Shown here one piece after another: positions 1-7,722 of a DNA stretch of 12,344 nucleotides. Both the position numbers and the translations under genes were made by a program. The DNA is from Balneolales bacterium (GTDB taxonomy: Bacteria > Bacteroidota > Rhodothermia > Balneolales > Natronogracilivirgulaceae), in assembly GCA_007116685.1 (NCBI GenBank), contig SKIC01000013.1, forward strand, positions 1 through 12,344. The letters are read 5' to 3'. Every line of letters begins with the position of its first letter. The stretch's first letter is position 1. Under the pieces are notes generated by a model. It had not been told where the DNA came from, searched no databases, and saw only the letters and a program-made list of their open reading frames with translations.

Positions 1-359
1 ACACCGAGCTGGTCACGCAGAATGGGCAGAACAAATTGAAACTGAGTAGGTGCGAAAACATTATTCCATGTTCGATCGTCACCTTCGCTGGTTTCAAAAT
101 TATTGACCATGAAACCACCGCTAATGTTAGTGAATCGTGAAAAACCCCATAATGCAGGATTAGCAGTGTTTGAGTGTCTGTAGTCCATTGTGGCTACACC
201 ATAAACGCCCATTGCATTTGCAAATTCAGCACGAAAATCGTTAGGCATACCGTAACCGACTGAAGAATAGGCAGATCCTCCACTCCAAATTCCCTGCGCA
301 TGAACAACAGGAGAAAACAGAACTACAAGAGTTAAGATAAATAAGTGTTTAATTCGCAT
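1..359 (-). CDS. Secreted, probably outer-membrane protein, N-terminal part only
   Basis: This is the first 119 codons of a gene that leaves the window at base 1. The ATG (359-357) shares its A with the last base of the upstream lipoprotein stop codon (TAATG), which indicates translational coupling. The first 22 residues are a clear signal peptide: MRIK, a hydrophobic stretch LFILTLVVLFSPVV, then HAQ before GIWSGG. The mature part is rich in Gly, aromatic residues and Asn (AYSSVGYG, NTANPALWGFSRF, NISGGFMVNNF), and has a 'TANPA' turn like that near the N-terminus of FadL/PorV-type beta-barrels. The outer-membrane assignment is an inference from composition; I do not recognise the family with certainty. 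It is the last visible gene of the minus-strand run starting at glgB, so it may be made together with the lipoprotein. Confidence 0.75.
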   Translation of the reverse strand, partial: MRIKHLFILTLVVLFSPVVHAQGIWSGGSAYSSVGYGMPNDFRAEFANAMGVYGVATMDYRHSNTANPALWGFSRFTNISGGFMVNNFETSEGDDRTWNNVFAPTQFQFVLPILRDQLG

Positions 360-1543
360 TAATCTTCAGCTATGATTCTTGTGATGATTACTTTGGGAGC
401 CCTGTCTTCAGATAGGTGATTATGAATGTAGTAAGGGAAGAAACGCCCATCGTCTCTACCAATTTTCATGAAAAAGTTTCTCTGATCGGAAAAACTACCT
501 AACTGGGATCTTGCATAATTTGTGATATTGAAACGCCATGAAGCATCTGAATTCCTTCGAACTGCAGCAAAGGTTTCCTGTCCGGTTACTGATATTTCTG
601 TTTGAGCTTCAGTTAACAGATAAATAAACATTCCCGGAGTACGAGGTCTAACATGATTATCTGGAAGAGTGGTTTGTGATGATAAAGTGTCCTCAAAAAC
701 TACTAATTCAGCTCGAGAGATATTTCCGGTTCCTTCTAGCCAATCTTCAAGTCTAATTTCCATCACAAAATTGTTTTTAAAGTTATTAAAAACGGGAAAT
801 GACTTTTGATCTTCTTCAATAGTTTTTGGCTGGTGATCAATACTATAAGCCCATCTGGCCATAGGTTGTGTATACACCGTATCTACTCCGGAGATATTAT
901 TATCCACCTTAAGCTGAATCTGATTGAAGGGGAAGGAAACGACTTGCTCAGCATTGGTTGGTACTATAGCAAATCCATGAAATGTATTGGCGTATAATGA
1001 ATCTCTTCTGGGGCCTTCCAAAATAAAAATCTCGCGATACTCCTGAATCCACTCATTATCTGTAATAGGAACTGTAATTTCTTCTTCATCGGTAAGAGTG
1101 AAGGAGCCTAATACTCTGTTAGACAATGATGGAATTGAATCCTGCCGCCAGGATCTGCTTCTCCATAATCTGTCTACCTCTACAATATCGAATTGCTGGG
1201 CACCTGTTGTATTTCCATAACGGTTATCAATAGCCAATCGAATAGAAGCAGTAGCAGAAGATTCAATTTCTTCGATATTCGATCTGTTAATTGACGGTTT
1301 CATTATAGCAGTGAAGGTAAAATCACCGAAGAGTTCATCGTTATAAGCACCGGCAGAAATATATGTTCTACCGCCACTAAAACTTTGAATGTCTTGAAGA
1401 AATGCCTGGTCTACTAAAAAGGTATCTGTTACAACTTTACCGGGATTATCAATAGTCCCTGAACCTGCTATGCCGCTACCGTCACAAGAAATCAATCCGA
1501 TTCCTACAATTACCAGCAGGCTTGCGAGAACACTAAGTCTCAT
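359..1543 (-). CDS. Lipoprotein, DUF4270-like
   Basis: A 394-residue protein with a lipoprotein signal: MRLS, hydrophobic core VLASLLVIVGIG, lipobox LISC with the acylated cysteine at residue 20, followed by DGSG. The mature part (VTDTFLVDQAFLQDIQS, then YISAGAYNDELFGDF near residues 60-75) has the look of the Bacteroidota family DUF4270, whose members carry a similar 'G-Y-D-P-V-F-G' segment. The C-terminus ends in RAPKVIITR. The start is the ATG at 1543, 24 bases after the GT5-like gene. The family's function is unknown. The same neighbour pair, short GT5 protein then DUF4270 lipoprotein, is familiar to me from Bacteroidota genomes, which supports the assignment. The lipoprotein call is firm; the family call is moderate, because it rests on pattern and context without a profile search. 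It ends with a TAATG overlap into the next secreted-protein gene. Confidence 0.85.
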   Translation of the reverse strand: MRLSVLASLLVIVGIGLISCDGSGIAGSGTIDNPGKVVTDTFLVDQAFLQDIQSFSGGRTYISAGAYNDELFGDFTFTAIMKPSINRSNIEEIESSATASIRLAIDNRYGNTTGAQQFDIVEVDRLWRSRSWRQDSIPSLSNRVLGSFTLTDEEEITVPITDNEWIQEYREIFILEGPRRDSLYANTFHGFAIVPTNAEQVVSFPFNQIQLKVDNNISGVDTVYTQPMARWAYSIDHQPKTIEEDQKSFPVFNNFKNNFVMEIRLEDWLEGTGNISRAELVVFEDTLSSQTTLPDNHVRPRTPGMFIYLLTEAQTEISVTGQETFAAVRRNSDASWRFNITNYARSQLGSFSDQRNFFMKIGRDDGRFFPYYIHNHLSEDRAPKVIITRIIAED

Positions 1544-1567
1544 GTAATATTCTGTTATGATCTATTT

Positions 1568-2371
1568 TTATTCCTGCTCGCCTTTTAACTCGCGGTAGTA
1601 ATCAGCAAATTTGGCTGATACATCCTGAGGCGAACCCTGAATTTTATCTGGTGTAATATTTAGTTCTTCAAACAAACCATCAAGTTCATCAATCAACTCA
1701 TTGCCTGTTACAACATGGTCTGCATGGCGTAAGCCCGTTCTACGAAAATCAACTTTACCTTCATGTAGAAATAATTCTTTATCCGCTTCATCATTAAGCT
1801 TCAGGTAATCCAAAATAGATGGATCAAAAACGCCTTCATTAACGGGGCTGTGGATATTATAAACCACTTTTGTGCCTTCGAAATTTGGGTCGTCTTTGTA
1901 AACTGATTTTAGCAGAGCTGGAATAATACCCGGTGCCCAATCATGGCAGTGTATTATATCCGGCTTCCAACCAAGCTTCCTAACGGTTTCCAGAACCCCC
2001 TTATTATAAAAGACGAGCCTTTGGTCATTATCCGGGAAGTATTTTTCGTTTTTGGGGTCTTTGAATAAGCCTTTACGCTTGAAATAAGTATCGTTATCAA
2101 GAAAGTAGACTTGTAGCTTTGCATTAGGAATGCTGGCTACTTTGATTTTCATAGTTTCGACATTCTCGCCCACTTCAACTTCAATACCTGACAATCGAAT
2201 TACTTCGTGCAGCCTGTTTCTTCTGTCGTTGATGGTTCCGTATTTGGGCAATAAAATTCGAATTTCAAACCCTTTATCCTGCAGTGAAGCAGGCAGAAAC
2301 CTCAGTAAATCAGCGGTATTGGTCATACGAGCAAAAGGAGAAATCTCTGCCGCAGCATAAAGTACTTTCAT
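1568..2371 (-). CDS. Half-length glycogen/starch synthase-like protein (GT5 domain only)
   Basis: A 267-residue protein that aligns to the N-terminal Rossmann half of glycogen synthase (GT5): MKVLYAAAEISPFA at the start, DIIHCHDW (residues 138-145), and a C-terminal HADHVVTGNELIDEL that corresponds to the end of the first domain. The protein stops where the second, ADP-glucose-binding half would begin; full synthases are about 480 residues. Aligned without gaps to E. coli GlgA from residue 1, the K15-x-G17-G18-x-x-D21 loop is R15-x-T17-N18-x-x-D21, and the HNxxYQG segment has become YNIHSPVNEG. Bacteroidota carry similar short 'glycogen/starch synthase' proteins beside DUF4270 genes. Catalytic activity alone is therefore doubtful. 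A role as sensor, scaffold or partner of another GT-B half is only inference. Its C-terminus is charged and shows no frameshift or continuing homology downstream, so it does not look like a recent truncation. Confidence 0.88.
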   Translation of the reverse strand: MKVLYAAAEISPFARMTNTADLLRFLPASLQDKGFEIRILLPKYGTINDRRNRLHEVIRLSGIEVEVGENVETMKIKVASIPNAKLQVYFLDNDTYFKRKGLFKDPKNEKYFPDNDQRLVFYNKGVLETVRKLGWKPDIIHCHDWAPGIIPALLKSVYKDDPNFEGTKVVYNIHSPVNEGVFDPSILDYLKLNDEADKELFLHEGKVDFRRTGLRHADHVVTGNELIDELDGLFEELNITPDKIQGSPQDVSAKFADYYRELKGEQE

Positions 2372-2428
2372 ATCAGATTATTTCATTAATAAGTTGAAAA
2401 GCAACCGCTATCACCGACAGCCAACTTC

Positions 2429-2444
2429 AAGTCACGTTTGACTT
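2429..2444. repeat. Short perfect dyad upstream of the GT5-like gene
   Basis: AAGTCA-CGTT-TGACTT is a perfect 6-bp inverted repeat with a 4-base centre, about 58 bases before the GT5-like start codon. A second dyad, TTAGG-TG-CCTAA, lies at 2471-2482. Either could be a small hairpin or a protein site. Neither is followed by a T-run, so they are not intrinsic terminators. Dyads of this size can occur by chance, so I assign no function. Confidence 0.35.
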
Positions 2445-2486
2445 TACTACATCAGGGGTAATATCCGGCGTTAGGTGCCTAATGTT

Positions 2487-2582
2487 TCAGAGCCTGTTTA
2501 CAAAAAACTTCTCAGATAGCTGTTGCTTAAGCAAATCGTGTAAATTGGCTATCTAATTAAGATAATTATAAACAGGCTCTGA
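2487..2582. mobile_element. MITE-like element with 14-bp terminal inverted repeats
   Basis: A 96-bp segment bounded by a perfect 14-bp inverted repeat: TCAGAGCCTGTTTA at 2487-2500 and TAAACAGGCTCTGA at 2569-2582. Nested inside are a 7-bp pair, AGATAGC (2514-2520) with GCTATCT (2548-2554), and a central 12-bp palindrome TTGCTTAAGCAA (2523-2534). The single strand could therefore fold into a long interrupted hairpin. It has no coding capacity and sits 8 bases after the malQ stop. Its size, terminal repeats and intergenic location fit a miniature inverted-repeat transposable element derived from an IS. No convincing target duplication is visible, and no parent transposase is in the window. The alternative, a transcription terminator, is less likely because no T-run follows either arm. 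Confidence 0.5.
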
Positions 2583-2590
2583 TTAAAGCA

Positions 2591-4141
2591 TTAATTTGGC
2601 TCTTCAGCCTCGAGCTCAACTATGTTAGAATCTGACTGTTCCACTCTGGGGTCACGATTGGTTAGAGCCACCAGCTCTCTCACATAATTTCTATCAATTC
2701 GGAACAGCATATCCTCAGTATAACGCCACTGCCAGTTATTATCTGTAGTTCCGGGATAGTTCATTCTATGGTCAGTATCCAGCGAAAGGAAATCCTGAAG
2801 AGGGAAAATAGCTTGGTCTGCATTTGAAAGCATACCCAAACGAATTAAATCCCAGCTGATTTCGGATCCGTTGACACGCATGTAACGACGTGCAAAATCT
2901 TGCTCTGCTTCCGGCGCAGTTCTATACCAACCTAAAGATGTATCGTTATCGTGGGTGCCGGAATAAACGACGCAATTACTAGTATCATAGTTATGAGGTA
3001 AAAAGCTGTTTGTGGCACCACCACTGAACGAAAACTGTAGGATTTTCATCCCCGGAAAGTTGAAACTATCACGAAGATCAACAACGGATGGTGTAATTAC
3101 ACCTAAATCTTCTGCGATAATTGGTAGTTCACCCAGTTTTTTATGGATGGTTTCAAAAAGTTTTTTACCAGGACCTTTAACCCAGCGGCCATTCATTGCC
3201 GTCTCTTCGGTCGCTTTGATTTCCCAATAGGCATCAAAACCTCGGAAGTGATCAACTCTGATGGCGTCAAATAGAGTGAACATTTGTTCAAATCTATTGA
3301 CCCACCAGCCATATCCGTCTTTTTCGAGCTCTTTCCATTTATATAATGGATTACCCCATAACTGACCGGTTGCGCTGAAATAATCCGGAGGCACACCAGC
3401 AACAAGTAATCTATTTCCGGTTTCATCAACCTCGAAATATTTGCTATTCGCCCAAACATCGGAGCTATTGTGATCTACAAATATTGGGATATCACCAATT
3501 ATGCGAATCTGCTTTTCATTAGCATATTTTTTCAAGTCCATCCATTGGTTGAAAAACTCAAACTGTAACCAATAATGGTAATCGACATCGGCCTTTAATT
3601 TTTTCTTGAAGCTAGTTAGAGCCGTTTTTTGTCTTTTTGCGAGTTTTTCATCCCAGGTATTCCATGGTTGCTTACCGTAATGATTTAAGCACGCCATGAA
3701 TAAAACGTAATCATCAAGCCACTTTTTATTTTCTTTCTTGAAGGTATCGAATGCCTTTTTCTCTTCTCCACCGGCATTACTATAAAACGTTTCTGATGCT
3801 TTACGGAATAACTCATCTTTGAACGCGTAGGCCGTTTGATAATCAACCTTTGTGAGTGATGGTTGAATTCCTTTTTCCAGATCTGAGATGTCTACCAGAC
3901 CTTTATCGGCGAGTAAACCTGGACTGATCAAATAATGATTACCGGCAAATGCGGAATAGGATGCATAAGGGGAATCACCATATCCGGTAGGACCGAGTGG
4001 GAGAACCTGCCAAATACTTTGGCGTGTATCTTCCAGGTAATCCACAAATTGTCTTGCGCTTTTTCCTAAATCACCTATTCCATAAGGTGTAGGAAAAGAG
4101 GTTGGGTGCAGCAACGTGCCGCATGATCTTACAAATTTCAT
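2591..4141 (-). CDS. malQ: 4-alpha-glucanotransferase (amylomaltase, GH77)
   Basis: A 516-residue cytoplasmic enzyme that transfers segments of alpha-1,4-glucan to another glucan or to glucose. All family landmarks are present: RSCGTLLHPTSF at the N-terminus, WQVLPLGPTGYGDSPYAS (44-61), GDIPIFVDHNSSDVW (216-230), ATGQLWGNPLYKW (257-269), RVDHFRGFD with the nucleophile D297, IIAEDLG with the acid/base E344, and SGTHDND with the third carboxylate D398. The spacing agrees with Thermus amylomaltase numbering (D293/E340/D395). Length is normal for the short bacterial form, without the extra N-terminal domains of plant and E. coli types. It starts at ATG 4141, 30 bases after the glgB stop, so the two are probably one transcript. 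It should reshape maltodextrins or glycogen chains made or released in the same pathway. A short acidic tail (ELEAEEP) ends the protein. Confidence 0.97.
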   Translation of the reverse strand: MKFVRSCGTLLHPTSFPTPYGIGDLGKSARQFVDYLEDTRQSIWQVLPLGPTGYGDSPYASYSAFAGNHYLISPGLLADKGLVDISDLEKGIQPSLTKVDYQTAYAFKDELFRKASETFYSNAGGEEKKAFDTFKKENKKWLDDYVLFMACLNHYGKQPWNTWDEKLAKRQKTALTSFKKKLKADVDYHYWLQFEFFNQWMDLKKYANEKQIRIIGDIPIFVDHNSSDVWANSKYFEVDETGNRLLVAGVPPDYFSATGQLWGNPLYKWKELEKDGYGWWVNRFEQMFTLFDAIRVDHFRGFDAYWEIKATEETAMNGRWVKGPGKKLFETIHKKLGELPIIAEDLGVITPSVVDLRDSFNFPGMKILQFSFSGGATNSFLPHNYDTSNCVVYSGTHDNDTSLGWYRTAPEAEQDFARRYMRVNGSEISWDLIRLGMLSNADQAIFPLQDFLSLDTDHRMNYPGTTDNNWQWRYTEDMLFRIDRNYVRELVALTNRDPRVEQSDSNIVELEAEEPN

Positions 4142-4171
4142 GTATTCTGTAATTATTTTTCGGGTTTAAAG

Positions 4172-6364
4172 CTATACAGGCTTAATAATAAGACCGGATA
4201 ATGGCGGAACATTAACCGTCAAAGTTGCCGGCTGATTGTGCCATTGTCCTTCAGTGGCTACTAATGCATCGTTCTCAACATTGGAGCCACCGTAATATTT
4301 GGAATCGCTGTTTAAAATAATTTCATAAGGGCCGGCCTTAGGCACACCAAAGCGATAGCCCATTTGTGGTTGTGGTGTGAAATTGAAAATACATACTCTG
4401 AAATCTTTCTTTTCTTCACTATATCGTAAGAAAGCTACTATGCTGTTGTCAATATCTGAAAAATCAATCCACTCAAAACCACTCCAATCAAAATCTACTT
4501 GATGTAGTGGTGCATTTTCTGTGTAGATTTTATTCAAATCTTTAACGAGGGTATGTACCCCTTTGTGAGAATCATACTTTAATAATGGCCAATCTAATTG
4601 TGCTTCAGAATTCCATTCTGCCCATTGCGCAATCTCATTACCCATGAAAAGAAGTTTCTTACCTGGATGAGCATACATATAGGTATAGAGCAATCGAAGA
4701 TTTGCAAATTTCTGCCAATCATCACCCGGCATTTTGGATAGCATCGCTTTTTTCATGTGCACCACTTCATCGTGAGAAAATGGAAGCATAAAATTCTCCG
4801 TAAATGCATAAATCATGGAGAATGTTAACTGATTGTGATGATATCTGCGGAAGATGGGGTCAATCTCTATATACTTTAGCGTATCATTCATCCATCCCAT
4901 ATTCCATTTGTAGTCAAATCCGAGTCCACCTAAGTATGTCGGCTTTGAAACCATCGGCCAGGATGTTGATTCTTCTGCAAAAGTAACAATGTTATCAAAT
5001 TCCTGATTCAGAACTTCATTGGTCTTCTTCAGGAAAGCAATGGCTTCCAAATTTTCTCTACCACCGTATTTGTTAGGAATCCATTCACCTTCTTCGCGAG
5101 AGTAATCCAAATAGAGCATTGATGCCACAGCATCTACTCTTAAGCCATCTATGTGGTATTTATCGCACCAGAAAACCGCATTTGAGAGAAGAAAGTTTTG
5201 GACTTCGGTTCTTCCAAAATTAAAGATACAGGTTCCCCAGTCTTTATGCTCTCCCTGACGAGGGTCGGCATGCTCAAATAAATGAGTTCCATCGAACTGT
5301 CTCAGACCATGCTCATCTTTGGCAAAGTGAGCAGGAACCCAATCCACAATAACACCTATGTCGTTTTTGTGGCAGGCATCAACGAAGTACATAAAATCTT
5401 CAGGTGTACCAAAGCGACTTGTAGCAGCAAAATATCCTGTAATTTGGTATCCCCAGGATGGATCATAAGGGTGCTCGGCGACAGGTAAAATTTCAATATG
5501 GGTAAATCCAAGATCTTTTACATAAGGAACTAATTGCTCGACCATATCGCGGTAAGTGAGAAATTCCGGCGCCGTTTCTCCATCTTTTCTTTTCCAGGAA
5601 CCTAGATGTACTTCGTAGATGGAAAGTGCCTCATCAAACTTTTTAGTTCTTTTCGACATCCACTCTTCATCTTCCCACTTGTAGTTATTCAAATCAGCAA
5701 CGATTGAAGCTGTGTTTGGGCGTTTTTCCGCGTAAAAAGCGTAAGGATCTGCTTTTTTGAATGGTAGAGCAAAATTATCAGACTTAATCTCGTATTTATA
5801 CGCATCGCCCACAGTAACCTCGGGAAGGAAAATCTCCCAGAGACCTTGATCATGGTATTTTCTCATAGGATTACGACGACCATCCCAATCATTAAATGAA
5901 CCAATAACACTAACACGAGTTGCACTTGGCGCAGAAACAACAAAACGAGTTCCTTTTACGCCATCAACTTCCATAGGATGAGCTCCCATGGTTTCGTATG
6001 CTTTACGATGGTTGCCCTCACCCCATAATTGTAAATCAAACTCTGATAATAGCGGGCCAAAACTGTATGGATCTCGGATAGTGTACGTGTCGCCCTGAGT
6101 AGGCTTGATTACCAAACTGTACTTGAATGACTTGGTATTTCTTGGAAAAGAGCACTCAAAGACCCCTCCGTCTGAAACCTTTTCCATCGGCACAGCCTTT
6201 TTACCATCAGGCAAGACACTAACGCTTTCAGCATGCGGTTGAATAGTTCTAACGATTACAGATTTCTTTTTTCCGGAACTAACAACATGCAACCCTAATA
6301 CTGCAAAGGGGTTACCATGTGATGCCGTTTCAAGTGCGACTATTTGACCCTTATCCAAGTTCAT
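4172..6364 (-). CDS. glgB: 1,4-alpha-glucan branching enzyme (GH13_9)
   Basis: Glycogen branching enzyme: it cuts alpha-1,4 chains and rejoins them as alpha-1,6 branches. I prefer the ATG at 6364 (730 residues), because GGAAAA lies directly before it. A GTG at 6373 would add three residues. Order of domains: an N1-type module (about 15-105), CBM48 (about 140-225, RFVVSAPSATRVSVIGSFNDWD), the GH13 barrel, and a C-terminal beta domain. The four GH13 signatures are intact: DWVPAHF, GLRVDAV with nucleophile D411, TFAEES with acid/base E464, and FSHDEVVH with D532. These lie a constant +6 from the E. coli residues (405, 458, 526), which supports a complete enzyme. It is the first gene of the minus-strand run glgB-malQ-GT5-like-lipoprotein-secreted protein. 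No glgC or glgP lies beside it in this window. Confidence 0.97.
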   Translation of the reverse strand: MNLDKGQIVALETASHGNPFAVLGLHVVSSGKKKSVIVRTIQPHAESVSVLPDGKKAVPMEKVSDGGVFECSFPRNTKSFKYSLVIKPTQGDTYTIRDPYSFGPLLSEFDLQLWGEGNHRKAYETMGAHPMEVDGVKGTRFVVSAPSATRVSVIGSFNDWDGRRNPMRKYHDQGLWEIFLPEVTVGDAYKYEIKSDNFALPFKKADPYAFYAEKRPNTASIVADLNNYKWEDEEWMSKRTKKFDEALSIYEVHLGSWKRKDGETAPEFLTYRDMVEQLVPYVKDLGFTHIEILPVAEHPYDPSWGYQITGYFAATSRFGTPEDFMYFVDACHKNDIGVIVDWVPAHFAKDEHGLRQFDGTHLFEHADPRQGEHKDWGTCIFNFGRTEVQNFLLSNAVFWCDKYHIDGLRVDAVASMLYLDYSREEGEWIPNKYGGRENLEAIAFLKKTNEVLNQEFDNIVTFAEESTSWPMVSKPTYLGGLGFDYKWNMGWMNDTLKYIEIDPIFRRYHHNQLTFSMIYAFTENFMLPFSHDEVVHMKKAMLSKMPGDDWQKFANLRLLYTYMYAHPGKKLLFMGNEIAQWAEWNSEAQLDWPLLKYDSHKGVHTLVKDLNKIYTENAPLHQVDFDWSGFEWIDFSDIDNSIVAFLRYSEEKKDFRVCIFNFTPQPQMGYRFGVPKAGPYEIILNSDSKYYGGSNVENDALVATEGQWHNQPATLTVNVPPLSGLIIKPV

Positions 6365-6373
6365 TTTTTCCAC

Positions 6374-6477
6374 GTTTTATGCATTTGGTTTAATGAATCT
6401 TCAAAATAAAAAAATTGATGGAAATTCACTCATGCTAATACTCAGTAATCTAAATGTAATATGACTATCTTTCTTTC
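6374..6477. promoter_or_regulatory. Divergent spacer between glgB and the Lol-type permease gene
   Basis: This AT-rich spacer of about 100 bases must carry the start signals for both directions. I see only weak matches. TACATTTA on the minus strand (6451-6458) differs by one base from the Bacteroidota -7 element TAnnTTTG, and TGCTAATAC (6433-6441) on the plus strand resembles an extended -10. No convincing partner -33/-35 elements are visible, so exact promoters cannot be assigned. Confidence 0.3.
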
Positions 6478-7710
6478 ATGAAAGCAGTAAACACTATAGC
6501 CAAACGCTATCTTTTTTCCCGAAAACACATTTCATTAATCAGCACCCTTACTTTTATCAGTATCTCCGGTGTTACGATTGGTACAGCATTGCTAATCATA
6601 GTGTTATCTGTTTTCAATGGTTTTTTTGATGTGATTCAATCCTTACTTCTGGCCAATGACCCAGATATCCGCATAGAATCCGCTGAAGCACGTAGCGTTG
6701 CTATAAGCCAGGAGCAATTAAATCAGCTTTCAGAATTGCCTCACGTCGTTGCCGTATCTCCTTACATTCAAGGTATGAGCCTGATTGCACACGACCGAGC
6801 TCGTGATAATGTTGCCACTGTTAAAGGAATTCACATTGATAAATATCTCGATTTATCCTTCGCCTTACAGGATGTGCGCGAGGGAAGCAAAAACCTTGAG
6901 GTTCGCAATAATATGCCCGGAGTTTTAATCAGCGAACGCACAGCAAACCGAGAAATGCTCAACGTGGGAGATAGAATTGCTCTGTTAAGTACTGCAGGAA
7001 TGCAACGAGCACTCACCCAATTTACCGGTCCACGGAGCTTTAATTTTCAAGTGAGAGGTATTTACCGTCAAAACAGGTTTATTGATGAAGATATCATATA
7101 CATAGATATAGAAGCGGCTCGAAGGCTTTTTTCGGAGCGCACGAATTACACCGGTATTGATTTGCGATTGACGGATAACCGCCAAGCCAACAGCCTCAAA
7201 CGTACGCTGGAATCTGAGTTGGGGTCTGCTTATTTGATATCTACCTGGTATGATCTCAAAAAAAGTCAGTATGATGTACTGAATATGGAAAAATGGGGCG
7301 CCTATCTGATTTTGATGATTATCGTTTTGATTGCCGTTTTGAATATTGCGGGCTCTCTCACAATGGTTGTTATTCAGAAAAAGAGAGATATAGGCATACT
7401 TATGTCAATGGGATTTAGTAAATCAAAAATCCGAAAAATATTTCTCACGCAAGGCTGGTTTATCGGAATTATTGGATGCTCAATTGGCGGTTTATTGGGA
7501 TTATCTCTGGCCTTTCTGCAAGACACTTATGGTCTGGTAAAACTGGCTGGTGCGGAGTCATTTATTATTGAAGCTTATCCTGTAGTGATTTCGCCGTGGG
7601 ATGTTCTTCTTGTGCTTGGTGGCAGTCTGTTACTCTGTTTATTTGCCAGCTGGTATCCCGCAAAACTTGCAGCCAATACTGACCCATCAGAAGCCTTACG
7701 ATACGAATAG
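6478..7710 (+). CDS. ABC transporter permease, LolC/LolE lipoprotein-release family
   Basis: A 410-residue inner-membrane permease with the four-helix MacB/FtsX-LolC layout. Helix 1 is at about 22-48 (TFISISGVTIGTALLIIVLS). A large periplasmic domain spans about 50-270 (PHVVAVSPYIQGMSLI, VKGIH, PGVLISERTANREMLNVGD, FQVRGIY). Three helices follow at about 275-299, 324-348 and 375-393. The cytoplasmic segment QKKRDIGILMSMGFSKSKIRKIF and the tail YPAKLAANTDPSEALRYE are typical of LolC/E. In this family the permease works with the ATPase LolD to extract lipoproteins from the inner membrane. LolD is not in the window, so it must be encoded elsewhere. Which of LolC, LolE or the single-type LolF it is cannot be told. 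It starts at ATG 6478 and has no visible Shine-Dalgarno. A heptamer ORF (6461-6481, MTIFLS) overlaps this start by ATGA. Confidence 0.92.
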   Translation: MKAVNTIAKRYLFSRKHISLISTLTFISISGVTIGTALLIIVLSVFNGFFDVIQSLLLANDPDIRIESAEARSVAISQEQLNQLSELPHVVAVSPYIQGMSLIAHDRARDNVATVKGIHIDKYLDLSFALQDVREGSKNLEVRNNMPGVLISERTANREMLNVGDRIALLSTAGMQRALTQFTGPRSFNFQVRGIYRQNRFIDEDIIYIDIEAARRLFSERTNYTGIDLRLTDNRQANSLKRTLESELGSAYLISTWYDLKKSQYDVLNMEKWGAYLILMIIVLIAVLNIAGSLTMVVIQKKRDIGILMSMGFSKSKIRKIFLTQGWFIGIIGCSIGGLLGLSLAFLQDTYGLVKLAGAESFIIEAYPVVISPWDVLLVLGGSLLLCLFASWYPAKLAANTDPSEALRYE

Positions 7711-7722
7711 ATTTTTATTCGT
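7703..7722. repeat. Small dyad joining two convergent stop codons
   Basis: ACGAATA (7703-7709) and TATTCGT (7716-7722) are a perfect 7-bp inverted repeat with a 6-base loop. It contains parts of both stop codons, of the permease (TAG 7708-7710) and of the Mur ligase (TAA 7717-7715). The stem is AT-rich and no T-run follows on either side, so it is at best a weak terminator. The two genes probably produce overlapping convergent transcripts here. Confidence 0.4.

Noticed and set aside
2487..2582. Reading the inverted repeat as an intrinsic terminator for malQ
   Set aside because: The 68-base gap between arms and the lack of a T-run after either arm do not fit; a mobile or structural repeat is more likely.
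4172..6364. Defective or fused branching enzyme
   Set aside because: All four GH13 signatures are intact at a constant offset from E. coli GlgB, and the length is normal.
6461..6481. Seven-codon ORF (MTIFLS) overlapping the permease start by ATGA
   Set aside because: Too short and without a ribosome site; ATG and TGA overlaps of this kind are common by chance in AT-rich leaders.
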